Assembly (NCBI GenBank): GCA_942493035.1
Contig: OW818666.1
Span: 3,596,001-3,660,000 of the forward strand
DNA: 64,000 bases
Reading direction: 5' to 3'
Source of the DNA: WRGT01 sp942493035
Lineage (GTDB): Bacteria > Spirochaetota > UBA4802 > UBA5550
The notes under the pieces were generated by a model that searched no databases, was not told the origin of the DNA, and worked only from the letters and a program-made list of their open reading frames with translations. Positions within the stretch are counted from its first letter, which is position 1, and the number at the start of each line of letters is the position of its first letter. The translations under genes were made by a program, and so were the position numbers. Below are positions 27,733 through 36,563 of the stretch, piece after piece.

Positions 27733-28209
27733 TCATACAATTGATGGCACATTCTCTTTTATCTGAACCATAACGGCTTCACCCTTTGCGGTTGTTATAC
27801 CATCGGCGATAACCTCAGCGCTCAGGATAACTTTGCGGTTTTTGATCTCAGTGACTTTAGCCCTTATTTCAAGCTCCACTCCGGCAGGCGTCGGCTTAAG
27901 ATAGTCGACCTTCAAGGATGCTGTTACAAACCTGGGTAGAGGTTTTTCTCCAAGATTAAATCCGTCCTCTTTTAATCTGGCTGCTGCGGCAGTTCCGGCG
28001 CAGTGACAGTCTATCAGTGACGCAATCAATCCGCCGTAGATGTTTCCGGGGAATCCCCCTGTATACTGAGGAGCAGGTGTAAACCGGCATACACTTTCAT
28101 CTCCATCGCTGAAACTTTTTATATGCATTCCATGTTCATTCAATCTGCCGCAGCCGTAACAGTGAGAATAATCATCGGGATAAAAATCCTGATAAGCCTT
28201 ATCTGTCAT
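27733..28209 (-). CDS. PaaI-like hot-dog thioesterase
   Basis: A 158-residue protein with the hot-dog signature GNIYGGLIASLIDCHC, the catalytic Asp in LID, and VTASLKVDYLKPTP. An N-terminal CYGCG motif (HCYGCGRLNEHG) is common in this subgroup. ATG 28209 is chosen since AAAGGA lies eight bases upstream; ATG 28215 is too close to that site. It likely hydrolyses acyl-CoA or similar thioesters in the cytoplasm. Same strand as the MFS gene, but 164 bases and a hairpin separate them. Confidence 0.85.
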   Translation of the reverse strand: MTDKAYQDFYPDDYSHCYGCGRLNEHGMHIKSFSDGDESVCRFTPAPQYTGGFPGNIYGGLIASLIDCHCAGTAAAARLKEDGFNLGEKPLPRFVTASLKVDYLKPTPAGVELEIRAKVTEIKNRKVILSAEVIADGITTAKGEAVMVQIKENVPSIV

Positions 28210-28353
28210 ATACATTATCCTTTAATAAATATTTCTTAATTACATCTGATCTGAAAGTCAGAACTCTTACATTATCACGCGGCATATTCCATTAGTCAAT
28301 AAATTACAGAACATATGTGCAATAAATAACAGATAGAAATTTATTTTCAGGGC

Positions 28354-28374
28354 CGCGTATGCTTCGCATACGCG
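28354..28374. repeat. CGCGTATGC hairpin
   Basis: CGCGTATGC (28354-28362) pairs with GCATACGCG (28366-28374) around TTC. It follows the words AAATTTATTTTCAG, which also precede hairpins near 15341 and 56370, and a similar stem (CGTATGC/GCATGCG) lies near 63292-63308. Probably one dispersed family. Confidence 0.65.
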
Positions 28375-28389
28375 TGGAACTTCATCGTG

Positions 28390-28498
28390 CAGTTGTCTGA
28401 ACCACAGATTAAACGGATTTGAACGATTACACTGATTTATAAATTCAAAATCACAGCTCATCACTCAAATCACCGCAAATCTGCGGTTCAGACAATTA
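28390..28498. repeat. TGTCTGAACC inverted-end element
   Basis: The left end, GTTGTCTGAACCACAGATT (from 28392), and the right end, AATCTGCGGTTCAGACAAT (to about 28497), are inverted with two mismatches. The interior has AAACGGATTTGAACG. Similar CTGAACCACAGATTA... intergenic elements are widespread in bacterial genomes. Confidence 0.7.
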
Positions 28499-28525
28499 AT
28501 AGACTCACCCTAAGAACTGTAATGA

Positions 28526-28554
28526 TTGACTTTTAGCAATAATTTGACTATACT
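28526..28554 (+). promoter_or_regulatory. Sigma-70 type promoter
   Basis: TTGACT at 28526-28531, 17-base spacer, TATACT at 28549-28554. It lies 115 bases before the histidine kinase start at 28670. Confidence 0.65.
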
Positions 28555-28669
28555 GATATGATATATAATTAAACGTATATTGTCATCATTGACTCAGGTC
28601 ATTGTTCAATTTTCTTTAGTCTGTCAGTATAATATAAATACACTAGATACAAGGCTGCATGAGGGAAAC

Positions 28670-29965
28670 ATGAATAAAGAATCTCTTATTTTTTTCGACA
28701 AAACAGATCTACTCCCGGAGACCTCATTTTCAGAAGATGAGATTTCTACATTATACCAGATAAACCTTAAAGTGGCAGGGAGTAAATCTCTCGACGAAGT
28801 GCTGGACTTCATTTTTACTGAGATTAAAAAAATTATCCCCTGTGACAGGATTGATGTGGCTTTGATCGAAGAGGATAATCAAAGGATGGTTATCCAGTTT
28901 GTAAAATCGGATTATGAACCGGTCTATCTGAAAAAGGGTTTCGCCTCGGATATAATCGGAGGATCAATTCAGAAGGTTTTTCTTTCAGGGATGCCCAGCG
29001 TTATTAATGATATGGAACTTCATGCGAAGAGCAATCCTATGAGTGAATCAGCCCGGATGCTCTTAAAAGAGGGGATCAGATCATCAATGGTTTGCCCTAT
29101 GAAATCAGAAGACAGATACATCGGTATGTTCATGTGCCGTTCACGTGAGGCTAATGCCTATGGAATACACCAGATTAGCCTCCAGATGGCTTATGCACAC
29201 AGACTGGGTCAGGCGGTTGAGAAAGCCTATCATATCGAACAGCTCTCCTCTGCAATGTCTTCATACATGGAGATGCTCAGCTTTGTAAGTCATGAACTGA
29301 AAAATCCCCTAGCATCAATCATAATGACTGCAAAGACGCTTTCAAAAGGATACTATGGCGAGATAGGTGAGAAACAGAAAAGCGCCGCTGACAGAATAAT
29401 CAGAAAAGCTGAATATCTTCTAAGTCTTACCGGCGAGTACCTGAGTCTCTCTTCAATCGAAACCGGAGAGTTTCAGGCCAGGCCGAGAGAGGTCGATTTT
29501 TACAAGGATATAGTATCTCACTCTCATGAGATAATAGCTGTAATGCTGCAGGAGAAAAAAATAAAATTTGAGCAGAATATACCACCTGAACTTCCTGTAG
29601 TAAAATGTGACCCTGAATTATTGAAAATCGTAATGACCAATTTTCTGAGCAATGCAGTAAAATACAGCGATACTGGTGCAGTGGTAAGACTCACCATAAC
29701 CGCGGATAACGGACGGATTCGAGTGTCTGTATGGAATCAGGGTCCCGGATTTCCTGAAAGCGAAAAGATCCGTCTTTTTAAAAGATTCTCCATACTGCAG
29801 ACTCCGGAGTTGTCGGAAAGAAAAGGACACGGCGTAGGACTTTATGTAACATGGAAAATCATACTTCTCCACGGCGGACGGATATGGGCAGATTCCAAAC
29901 ATGGTGAATGGGCTGAATTTACATTTGAAATTCCTCAGCTCATGGATCAGTGCCTTTTGTACTAG
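28670..29965 (+). CDS. GAF-domain sensor histidine kinase
   Basis: A soluble 431-residue kinase. The GAF domain spans about 25-185; a dimerisation helix has the phosphoacceptor H208 in FVSHELKNPLASI; the ATPase domain has NFLSNAVKYS (N box), WNQGPGFPE (G1) and GHGVGLYVT (G2). There is no transmembrane helix or receiver domain. ATG 28670 is preferred to the in-frame start at 28580 since GAGGG lies at 28661-28665 and the promoter at 28526 overlaps neither. It could phosphorylate one of the orphan receivers of the window, but nothing in the sequence ties them. Confidence 0.9.
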   Translation: MNKESLIFFDKTDLLPETSFSEDEISTLYQINLKVAGSKSLDEVLDFIFTEIKKIIPCDRIDVALIEEDNQRMVIQFVKSDYEPVYLKKGFASDIIGGSIQKVFLSGMPSVINDMELHAKSNPMSESARMLLKEGIRSSMVCPMKSEDRYIGMFMCRSREANAYGIHQISLQMAYAHRLGQAVEKAYHIEQLSSAMSSYMEMLSFVSHELKNPLASIIMTAKTLSKGYYGEIGEKQKSAADRIIRKAEYLLSLTGEYLSLSSIETGEFQARPREVDFYKDIVSHSHEIIAVMLQEKKIKFEQNIPPELPVVKCDPELLKIVMTNFLSNAVKYSDTGAVVRLTITADNGRIRVSVWNQGPGFPESEKIRLFKRFSILQTPELSERKGHGVGLYVTWKIILLHGGRIWADSKHGEWAEFTFEIPQLMDQCLLY

Positions 29966-30572
29966 TGCTGTGAGGGTGTAATTATGCATCAATACTTAAA
30001 AATGCAAATTGTTATGTTATGAATAATTTATCAGCCATAAACCTCAAATCCCCCCGTTTCGCTTCGCTCAACATCCCCCTTTAATAAAAGGGGGTCTGTA
30101 CAATCCCGGAAGTGTAAACCCTCTTTATCAAAGAGGGTGGCCGATAGGCCGGGAGATTTATTGGTATTATATAAAGAACTATTTAATGAGTAATAATACG
30201 ATCGAATCACTAAACCCTGGCAATTCAAATTATTACCACGACTTTTAACTTGCAAAAAACGACCACATAGTCGGATATAGTGATACAAATCTACTACACA
30301 AAAATAGTGAATTCTACCACAAGCAACTACAGAATAAGGCTATTGTATTTGCTCTTAAAGTCATATAGTGTATGCTAATTTTACTATTTTAAATTCTCGT
30401 GAATAATCAGATTGTGCAGCTTAAAAACAGATTGTGTCATTCAGGGGGACGTTCTGACTCTGCTTTTCAGAGTAAATGACAAGTCTGCTTCCAATGCTGC
30501 CTCTCTTAATCTTAAAATTATTTACCGGAATTAAATTAAACTTTAATTCATCGGAATTATCAGGAGGAAACA
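29966..30572. other. Long intergenic region with composite repeats
   Basis: Holds the CCCTCTTT-type composite element at 30046-30160 and AT-rich sequence with short direct words (CACAAAAATAGTG, CTACCACAAGC) around 30290-30340. No gene of credible length or RNA was recognised. The ribosome site AGGAGG for the acyl-CoA dehydrogenase lies at the right end. Confidence 0.5.
30046..30160. repeat. CCCTCTTT/GGTGGCC intergenic element, copy B
   Basis: AAATCCCCCC at the left pairs with GGGAGATTT at the right. Inside are a CCCCCTTTAATAAAAGGGGG hairpin (30075-30094) and AACCCTCTTTATCAAAGAGG followed by GTGGCCGATAGGCC. Similar to 17697-17808. Confidence 0.75.
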
Positions 30573-31736
30573 ATGTTTGAATTATCTGAAGAGCAATCGA
30601 TGGTACGTGACATGTGCCGCGGCTTTGCCGAAAAAGAACTAAGAGAGCAGGCTGTAGAAATTGACAAAACCCATAGATTCCCCCTTGAAACTACAAGAAA
30701 ACTCGGGGAACTGGGAATAATGGGTGTTGTTTATCCCGAAGAGTATAATGGTGCAGGGATGGATTATGTTTCCTACGCAATAGCAGTTGAGGAGATTTCC
30801 AGAGTATGCGCCTCGTCTGGAGTTATAGTTTCTGCCCATAACTCGCTCTGTCTCTCCCCGATATATTATTTCGGAACTGAAGAGCAGAAGAAAAAATATC
30901 TGCCCAAACTCTGTACCGGTGAGCATATCGGAGCATTTGCAATTACCGAGCCGGGCGCAGGTTCTGACTCTGCGGGAACAAAAACCGTTGCATTAAAAGA
31001 TGGCGGTGACTATATTATTAATGGAACAAAGAATTTTATTACAAACGGCGGTTATGCGGATACTCATGTAACTCTTGCAATAACAGATAAAAATGGTCAG
31101 AAAAATAAAAACACATCGTTCTTCATTATAGAAAAGGGTGATCCGGGATTTTCAGTAGGCAAAGTTGAGGAAAAATTGGGAATATGTGCATCTTCAACAA
31201 CTGAAATGGTTTATGTTGACTGCAAAATCCCTGAAGGAAGAATGCTCGGTGCACCGGGGGACGGATTTAAAATTGCAATGCATACCCTGGACGGCGGTCG
31301 CGTCGGAATTGCAGCACAGGCACTCGGTATAGCTCAGGCATGTCTTGAAGAGGGTGCAAAATACGCAAATATGAGAGAGCAGTTCGGAGCGCCTATTGGA
31401 AAACTTCAGGCGATTCAGTGGATGCTTGCTGATATGGCAACTGAAATCGAAGCTTCAAGACTTCTGGTTTATAAGGCTGCTGATATCCTCTCTAAAAACG
31501 GTAAGAACAGACGCCCTGCAAGCAAATATGCTGCAATGGCTAAACTATACGCATCAGAGTGCGCACACAGATGTGCACACAAGTGCATACAGATACATGG
31601 CGGATACGGCTATGTAAAAGAGTACATCGCAGAGAGACTTTATAGAGATGCAAGGATTACTGAAATTTATGAAGGAACTTCAGAAATACAGAAACTTGTA
31701 ATTGCAACAAATATACTTGCGGAATTTGCAGAATAG
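30573..31736 (+). CDS. Short-chain acyl-CoA dehydrogenase (butyryl-CoA dehydrogenase-like)
   Basis: FAD enzyme of 387 residues interconverting acyl-CoA and enoyl-CoA with electron-transferring flavoprotein. Signatures: AITEPGAGSDSAGTKT (FAD/substrate site), GICASSTTE, QCIQIHGGYGYVKEYIAERLYRDARITEIYEGTSEIQK-region with the catalytic Glu in EGTSEIQ. The length and motifs match butyryl/short-chain type. AGGAGG precedes the ATG. Followed by thiolase and enoyl-CoA hydratase, it forms most of a C4 pathway, either butyrate synthesis or beta-oxidation. EtfAB and 3-hydroxyacyl-CoA dehydrogenase are not in the window. Confidence 0.92.
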   Translation: MFELSEEQSMVRDMCRGFAEKELREQAVEIDKTHRFPLETTRKLGELGIMGVVYPEEYNGAGMDYVSYAIAVEEISRVCASSGVIVSAHNSLCLSPIYYFGTEEQKKKYLPKLCTGEHIGAFAITEPGAGSDSAGTKTVALKDGGDYIINGTKNFITNGGYADTHVTLAITDKNGQKNKNTSFFIIEKGDPGFSVGKVEEKLGICASSTTEMVYVDCKIPEGRMLGAPGDGFKIAMHTLDGGRVGIAAQALGIAQACLEEGAKYANMREQFGAPIGKLQAIQWMLADMATEIEASRLLVYKAADILSKNGKNRRPASKYAAMAKLYASECAHRCAHKCIQIHGGYGYVKEYIAERLYRDARITEIYEGTSEIQKLVIATNILAEFAE

Positions 31737-31761
31737 GTTTAGAATGCTCTTATCTTAACTT

Positions 31762-31792
31762 CCCTCCCTTTCGGGAGGGGTTAGGGAGGGGT
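31762..31792. repeat. CCCTCCC-TTTC-GGGAGGG hairpin
   Basis: CCCTCCC (31762-31768) pairs with GGGAGGG (31773-31779), followed by GTTAGGGAGGGGTT and a short T-run near 31799. It may attenuate transcription between the dehydrogenase and the thiolase. The word is a common dispersed repeat. Confidence 0.65.
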
Positions 31793-31889
31793 TCAAAAAT
31801 TTTTATTATTTGAGCATTACCCGCACCCCCGACTGACCTCGCCCATCAATTGCGGATGGATAACACAAAAATTTTCCGGAGGAATCTTA

Positions 31890-33176
31890 ATGAAAGAAGT
31901 AGTAATTGTAAGCGGAGCAAGGACCTCGATCGGCGCTTTCGGCGGTTCGTTAAAAGATGTTTCCGCAATAGAGATGGGTTCTCTCGTTATGAGAGAAGTA
32001 TTCAGAAAGATAAATTTAAAACCTGTTGCAAGCGGCGAGCAGAATGAATTCGCGCCGGATAAACTGAAAGGTAAAGGTCAGATAGATCTTGAAAAAACAG
32101 GATATAAATATGATGCATCAGCTAAAGAGATTAATGTAGATGAAACAATTATGGGCTGCGTACTTCAAGCTGCACAGGGTCAGAATCCCGGAAGACAGGC
32201 TCATATCTTTGCAGGGATCCCGAAAGAAGCTGCAGGATGCACAATAAATAAGGTCTGCGGATCGGGACTGAAAGCAATCGCAATGGGTGCCCAGGCAATC
32301 ATGACAGGTCAGGCAGATGTCATTGTTGCAGGTGGAATGGAAAGTATGAGCAACACCCCTCTCGCGCTTAAAAAAGCAAGATGGGGACACAGAATGGAAC
32401 TCACAGGTGTGGGTGATATCCATGACCTTATGGTATATGACGGATTATATGAAATCTTCAACGGATACCACATGGGTATAACAGCTGAGAACATTGCTGA
32501 ACTTTATGGTATTGGAAGAGAAGAGCAGGACAAACTTGGTGTGACAAGTCACCAGAGAGCGATGAATGCAATTAAAACAGGGCTCTTTAAAGATGAAATA
32601 GTTCCTGTAATCATCCCTTCACGAAAAGGTGATATAATAATTGATACAGATGAAAGACCAATGGAGACCACTCTCGAAAAAATGGCTCAGATGAAACCTG
32701 CGTTTAAAAAAGATGGAACAGTAACTGCTGCTAACGCATCGGGGATAAATGACGGGGCTGCCGCTGTTCTTATGATGAGCGCTGAGAAAGCAAAAGAGCT
32801 TGGACTCGAAGTTATAGTAAAGATTAAATCTTTTGCTACAGGGGGAGTAGATCCCGCATACATGGGATTAGGACCTGTACCTGCAATCAGAAGAGCCCTT
32901 AAAATGGCTGGAATGACGATGAAAGACCTGAACATGGTTGAGATAAATGAAGCCTTCGCGTCTCAGGCAATCGGATGTTTCAGAGAACTCGGTCTTGACA
33001 ACGATTTCCCGAATCAGCTTGGAAGCGGCATTTCACTTGGTCACCCCATCGGTTGTACCGGAGCGAGAATGGCCGTAACTACAATGTACCAGATGAAAAG
33101 AAAAAATTTCTCAACCGGTGTTATGAGTATGTGCATAGGCGGCGGTATGGGAATGGCGATGATTTTCGAAAGATAG
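31890..33176 (+). CDS. Acetyl-CoA acetyltransferase (thiolase) with an extra insertion
   Basis: Biosynthetic-type thiolase that joins or splits acetoacetyl-CoA, 428 residues (family about 392). The nucleophile C123 lies in KVCGSGLK, the His in GHPIGCTGAR and the second Cys in SMCIGGGMG. The surplus is an insertion at about residues 45-80 (SGEQNEFAPDKL... to DASAKEINV), before the conserved DETIMGCVLQA block. It is hydrophilic and Lys/Glu rich. GGAGG precedes ATG 31890. It lies in the C4 gene set between acyl-CoA dehydrogenase and enoyl-CoA hydratase. Confidence 0.9.
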   Translation: MKEVVIVSGARTSIGAFGGSLKDVSAIEMGSLVMREVFRKINLKPVASGEQNEFAPDKLKGKGQIDLEKTGYKYDASAKEINVDETIMGCVLQAAQGQNPGRQAHIFAGIPKEAAGCTINKVCGSGLKAIAMGAQAIMTGQADVIVAGGMESMSNTPLALKKARWGHRMELTGVGDIHDLMVYDGLYEIFNGYHMGITAENIAELYGIGREEQDKLGVTSHQRAMNAIKTGLFKDEIVPVIIPSRKGDIIIDTDERPMETTLEKMAQMKPAFKKDGTVTAANASGINDGAAAVLMMSAEKAKELGLEVIVKIKSFATGGVDPAYMGLGPVPAIRRALKMAGMTMKDLNMVEINEAFASQAIGCFRELGLDNDFPNQLGSGISLGHPIGCTGARMAVTTMYQMKRKNFSTGVMSMCIGGGMGMAMIFER

Positions 33177-33210
33177 AATAAGTTTGCAGTGCTCCGCACT
33201 GCACTGTTTA

Positions 33211-33249
33211 ATGGGGGTGCAGGGGCTAAGCCCCTGCACCCCCATTTTA
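33211..33249 (+). terminator. 16-bp hairpin, probable terminator
   Basis: ATGGGGGTGCAGGGGC (33211-33226) pairs perfectly with 33230-33245 around TAA and is followed by TTTTAT. It lies after the thiolase stop and before the enoyl-CoA hydratase. The same stem-type repeat is common in intergenic DNA, so it may be a repeat acting as terminator. Confidence 0.6.
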
Positions 33250-33286
33250 TACCGCCGCAGTCGGTTTTAATTTACAAGGAGCTTTT

Positions 33287-34075
33287 ATGACATCAAAACA
33301 ATATAATAATCTTAAATTCAGCAAAGAGGGAACAATAGGAATCATTACTCTCTCAAGACCAAAAGCTTTAAATGCCCTGAACACGGAACTCCTTCTGGAA
33401 CTTAAAGATATTGTGGACGCAATATCACTGGACGAATCTATTCATGTACTGATAATCACCGGTGACGGAAAGGCATTTGTTGCCGGTGCCGATATTACCG
33501 AGATGAAAAACTTCAACAGTATTGATGGATTGAAATATGGTGAACTAGGTGCTGCAGTGCTTCGAAACATTCAAAGACTTAAAATCCCGTCAATAGCCGC
33601 GGTGAACGGATTCGCACTTGGCGGAGGATGTGAACTGGCAATGTGCTGCGACATAAGAATCGCATCTGAAAACGCAAAATTCGGCCAGCCGGAAGTAGGC
33701 CTTGGAATTACACCGGGCTTCTCCGGATGTGTTAGACTTGCCAGACTTGCAGGTGTAGCCAAAGCCAGAGAGCTTATTTATACAGCAGATATTATCCCCG
33801 CAAGTGAAGCTGAAAAGATCGGTTTAGTTAATAAGGTTGTACCGGCAGAGCAGCTCATGGAAGCAGCAATGGAGATGGCAAAAAAAATTGCATCCAAGGC
33901 ACAGATTGCGGTAAGATTTTCAAAGATGGCTATAAACAGAGGATTTGAAACAGATATTGAAACAGCAATTGCATTTGAAAATCAGGTGTTTGCACAATGC
34001 TTTTCCACAGAGGATCAGAAAGAGGGGATGACTGCCTTTGTTGACAAGAGGGTTCCGGAGTTTAAGGTTAAGTAG
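33287..34075 (+). CDS. Enoyl-CoA hydratase (crotonase family)
   Basis: Hydrates crotonyl-CoA-type enoyl-CoA to 3-hydroxyacyl-CoA, 262 residues. The oxyanion-hole block is FVAGADITEM; the NGFALGGGCELAM segment has the first catalytic Glu and GQPEVGLGITPG the second. Both glutamates are kept, so this is a true hydratase rather than an isomerase-only member. AAGGAG precedes the ATG. It completes the dehydrogenase-thiolase-hydratase set. It is convergent with the ATP-grasp fusion gene at 34335. Confidence 0.92.
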   Translation: MTSKQYNNLKFSKEGTIGIITLSRPKALNALNTELLLELKDIVDAISLDESIHVLIITGDGKAFVAGADITEMKNFNSIDGLKYGELGAAVLRNIQRLKIPSIAAVNGFALGGGCELAMCCDIRIASENAKFGQPEVGLGITPGFSGCVRLARLAGVAKARELIYTADIIPASEAEKIGLVNKVVPAEQLMEAAMEMAKKIASKAQIAVRFSKMAINRGFETDIETAIAFENQVFAQCFSTEDQKEGMTAFVDKRVPEFKVK

Positions 34076-34129
34076 CTGCTGCAGAGTACAATCTACAACT
34101 CCGCCCCGCCCCTATCCGCCCGTTGGGCA

Positions 34130-34157
34130 CCTTTCCCCATGATAAGATGGGGAAAGG
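34130..34157. repeat. Intergenic hairpin CCTTTCCCCAT
   Basis: CCTTTCCCCAT (34130-34140) pairs with ATGGGGAAAGG (34147-34157). Smaller palindromes follow, near 34235 (CGGACACGATGTCCG) and 34266 (TGTCGCATCGCGACA). They fill the gap between two convergent genes and could work as bidirectional stops. Confidence 0.6.
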
Positions 34158-34334
34158 AATAATCCAATACATTCCGAATTTCCTCTTCACCCTTTCACCG
34201 GGGGGACTAGAAACAGGATGTTTCTGTGTCAGGCGCGGACACGATGTCCGAAAAGCGCTGACTGATGTCGCATCGCGACAGAGGGGGCGGGAAAGTCACT
34301 TTGAACATTATTTTAAAAACCCGAACTCCTCCTC

Positions 34335-36563
34335 TCACACTCTCCGTATAAGATCGCTCTTTATATCCTTAACAGTATTGCACCCGGTTAATACCATCGC
34401 TTTACTGAACTCTTCTTTAATTTTATCTAAATAAAACGATGTACCCTCTATCCCCATACCTACTGCGGCAATCGCAACGGGACGTCCGATTAATACAAAA
34501 TCTGCACCGAGAGCTATTGCTTTCAGAACATCAACTCCGTCACGGAACCCTCCGTCGATCATAATTGTAATCGATTTACCCACAGCAGATACAATCTCTT
34601 CAAGCACATCCATTGAACCGGGCATCTGGTCAAGTACACGCCCGCCGTGATTTGAAACGATAATAGCATCTGCTCCGGCTTTACATGCCATCTCGGCGTC
34701 CCGTGGATTCATTATCCCTTTGAGTATAAACGGCAGTGATGTTGCAGATTTAATTTCCATGAGTTCACTTACGCTCTTGGCAGCGACCTCCTGATTCTTC
34801 ATCGCCATTGTTTTAAACACAACTGCATCTATATCGATACCGGCAGCTATTGCCCCTGCTTTCTCTGCAGCCTTAAACCTCATTATAATTTCATTGTTGT
34901 CTTTTCTCGGTTTGAAAATTGGGATTCCCCAGCCGTTCTCTTTTTCTATTGCTTCAAGGCCGATTTTGTATTTGTCGGGAGTAGCTCCGTCACCGACAAA
35001 CGCAATGGTCCCGGAATTTCTACAGCCCTTTACAACTGCAATATTATAGTCCAGTTCCTCTATAGCTCCGTTCATATTTGTAACAGAGCCGGTTATAGGA
35101 GCAGCCATTACCGGAAAAGATATTTTGTGTCCGAAAATTTCAGCAGATGTATCAGGAACAACACCTTCATGAATCAGTGTTGTAATAACCTTAAACTGTT
35201 TAAGCGCATCGGCATTTCTTCTGAAAGAATCACCTGTACCGGTCCCCCCCATTCCGGGAACACCCGAAGCGCACTCGTACCCGTCGCAGCTTTTACATAC
35301 ATAGCATATCTTTTTAAACTTTTCCCGTGCAAGGGCATTTATCGTTTTCATTGAAATCTCGGAATCATCCGATGTCTCAATCTTCAGCAGATCCATGCAC
35401 TGTTTAACAGAGGCTTCAGCCTGTTTAAGCGTGTCCCCGACCGCAATAATATTTCCAGATTTTTCAACATTTGACGTAGGCTTAACTACAATATCACCCT
35501 CTTTTATATTAAGGAATATCTCTTCAACACCGGGAACCTTCAGCGCCTCTTCAAGACCTGAAATCTTTTTCACAACACCGGGCCTGCAGATGATGGCTCT
35601 TTCAATTGCCACTCTGTTGAACACCGGTTCAAGATTCCCCGGTTCATGTCCCAGAGATACTTCAATCATCGCCTTCATAAGATCAACGCCCGATGAAAGA
35701 GGATATGTGTATGAAGACATGAATCCGCCGGAAAGCCTGGCAGCAATCTCACCTATCATTGCACCGCTCTTTGTTACTTTTATGTCCCCCTTGGCTGCAC
35801 CTGTTGTTAGGCCTAGTGCTTTAATCCCCCGTCTCATTACATCACATGCATCTTCAAGCATCTCAATCTTCAGATGAGACGGCATGGTATGCCCTGTTTC
35901 GACAAAGTTCGGAGGATACTCTATAATACGGTCTGCCACTCCGGTAATTGTAATCTCTTCATTAAAGATTATAGCATCAATTGAAAGTTCAGGGCCATCC
36001 ATAAATTGTTCAATAATCAGTTCACCGCTTGGGGATGCACTCTTTGCAAATTTAAACGCATCAGCTACCTGATTTGCATTATCAATTCTCATTACCCCTC
36101 TGGCACCCATATTATCAGAAGGTTTCATAACTACCGGGAATCCAAGAATCTTACACCCTTTTTTTGCATCAGACAAAGTCCATACGGGCAGAAACGCAGG
36201 GGATGGGATATTATGCTCTTTAAATCTCATCCTCATTTTAAGTTTATTTGTCGCAGCTTCGGCATCGTCAAATTTTATCCCCGGCAGATCAAGGGCATTA
36301 GCAACAGCGGCAACGGTCATTGAGGCATCGGTCCCCACTGTAAGAACTCCGCTGATAGGTGTAATTTCATTCTGCCTTTTGGCAACTCTCACAGAGCCCT
36401 GAATATCCCTGGTGCTCATTACAATCGGAATATCAGCATCCTTCATGCCGATAGCATCAGGATTGTAGTCTGTAACTATTACCTGATACCCCATCTTCTT
36501 CGCTGTTGTAATAACAGGAGTCTGAAGCAGTCCGCCGCCGATAATCATAATTGTTTTTTTCAC
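34335..36563 (-). CDS. ATP-grasp ligase - FMN-dependent alpha-hydroxyacid dehydrogenase fusion
   Basis: A 742-residue two-enzyme protein. Residues 1 to about 395 are an ATP-grasp fold: IMIIGGGLLQTPVI and VTDYNPDA at the start, GFPVVMKPSD with K147, EQFMDGPELSIDA and GEIAARLSGG. From about 404 the protein matches LldD-type FMN dehydrogenases: AAPITGSVTN, SNHGGR (H639, R642), DGGFRDGVDVLKA and GADFVLIGRP. The junction carries C420, C423, C426 and C431. Stand-alone relatives of the second half with the same PGMGG-T-GTG start occur in Clostridia. The start is GTG 36563 with GGAG eight bases upstream. Function unknown; both halves look catalytically intact. No signal peptide. Confidence 0.85.
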   Translation of the reverse strand: MKKTIMIIGGGLLQTPVITTAKKMGYQVIVTDYNPDAIGMKDADIPIVMSTRDIQGSVRVAKRQNEITPISGVLTVGTDASMTVAAVANALDLPGIKFDDAEAATNKLKMRMRFKEHNIPSPAFLPVWTLSDAKKGCKILGFPVVMKPSDNMGARGVMRIDNANQVADAFKFAKSASPSGELIIEQFMDGPELSIDAIIFNEEITITGVADRIIEYPPNFVETGHTMPSHLKIEMLEDACDVMRRGIKALGLTTGAAKGDIKVTKSGAMIGEIAARLSGGFMSSYTYPLSSGVDLMKAMIEVSLGHEPGNLEPVFNRVAIERAIICRPGVVKKISGLEEALKVPGVEEIFLNIKEGDIVVKPTSNVEKSGNIIAVGDTLKQAEASVKQCMDLLKIETSDDSEISMKTINALAREKFKKICYVCKSCDGYECASGVPGMGGTGTGDSFRRNADALKQFKVITTLIHEGVVPDTSAEIFGHKISFPVMAAPITGSVTNMNGAIEELDYNIAVVKGCRNSGTIAFVGDGATPDKYKIGLEAIEKENGWGIPIFKPRKDNNEIIMRFKAAEKAGAIAAGIDIDAVVFKTMAMKNQEVAAKSVSELMEIKSATSLPFILKGIMNPRDAEMACKAGADAIIVSNHGGRVLDQMPGSMDVLEEIVSAVGKSITIMIDGGFRDGVDVLKAIALGADFVLIGRPVAIAAVGMGIEGTSFYLDKIKEEFSKAMVLTGCNTVKDIKSDLIRRV

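Noticed and set aside
35395..35877. Open frame of 160 codons on the plus strand
   Set aside because: Antisense shadow of the ATP-grasp domain, Ser/Pro-rich composition and no ribosome site.
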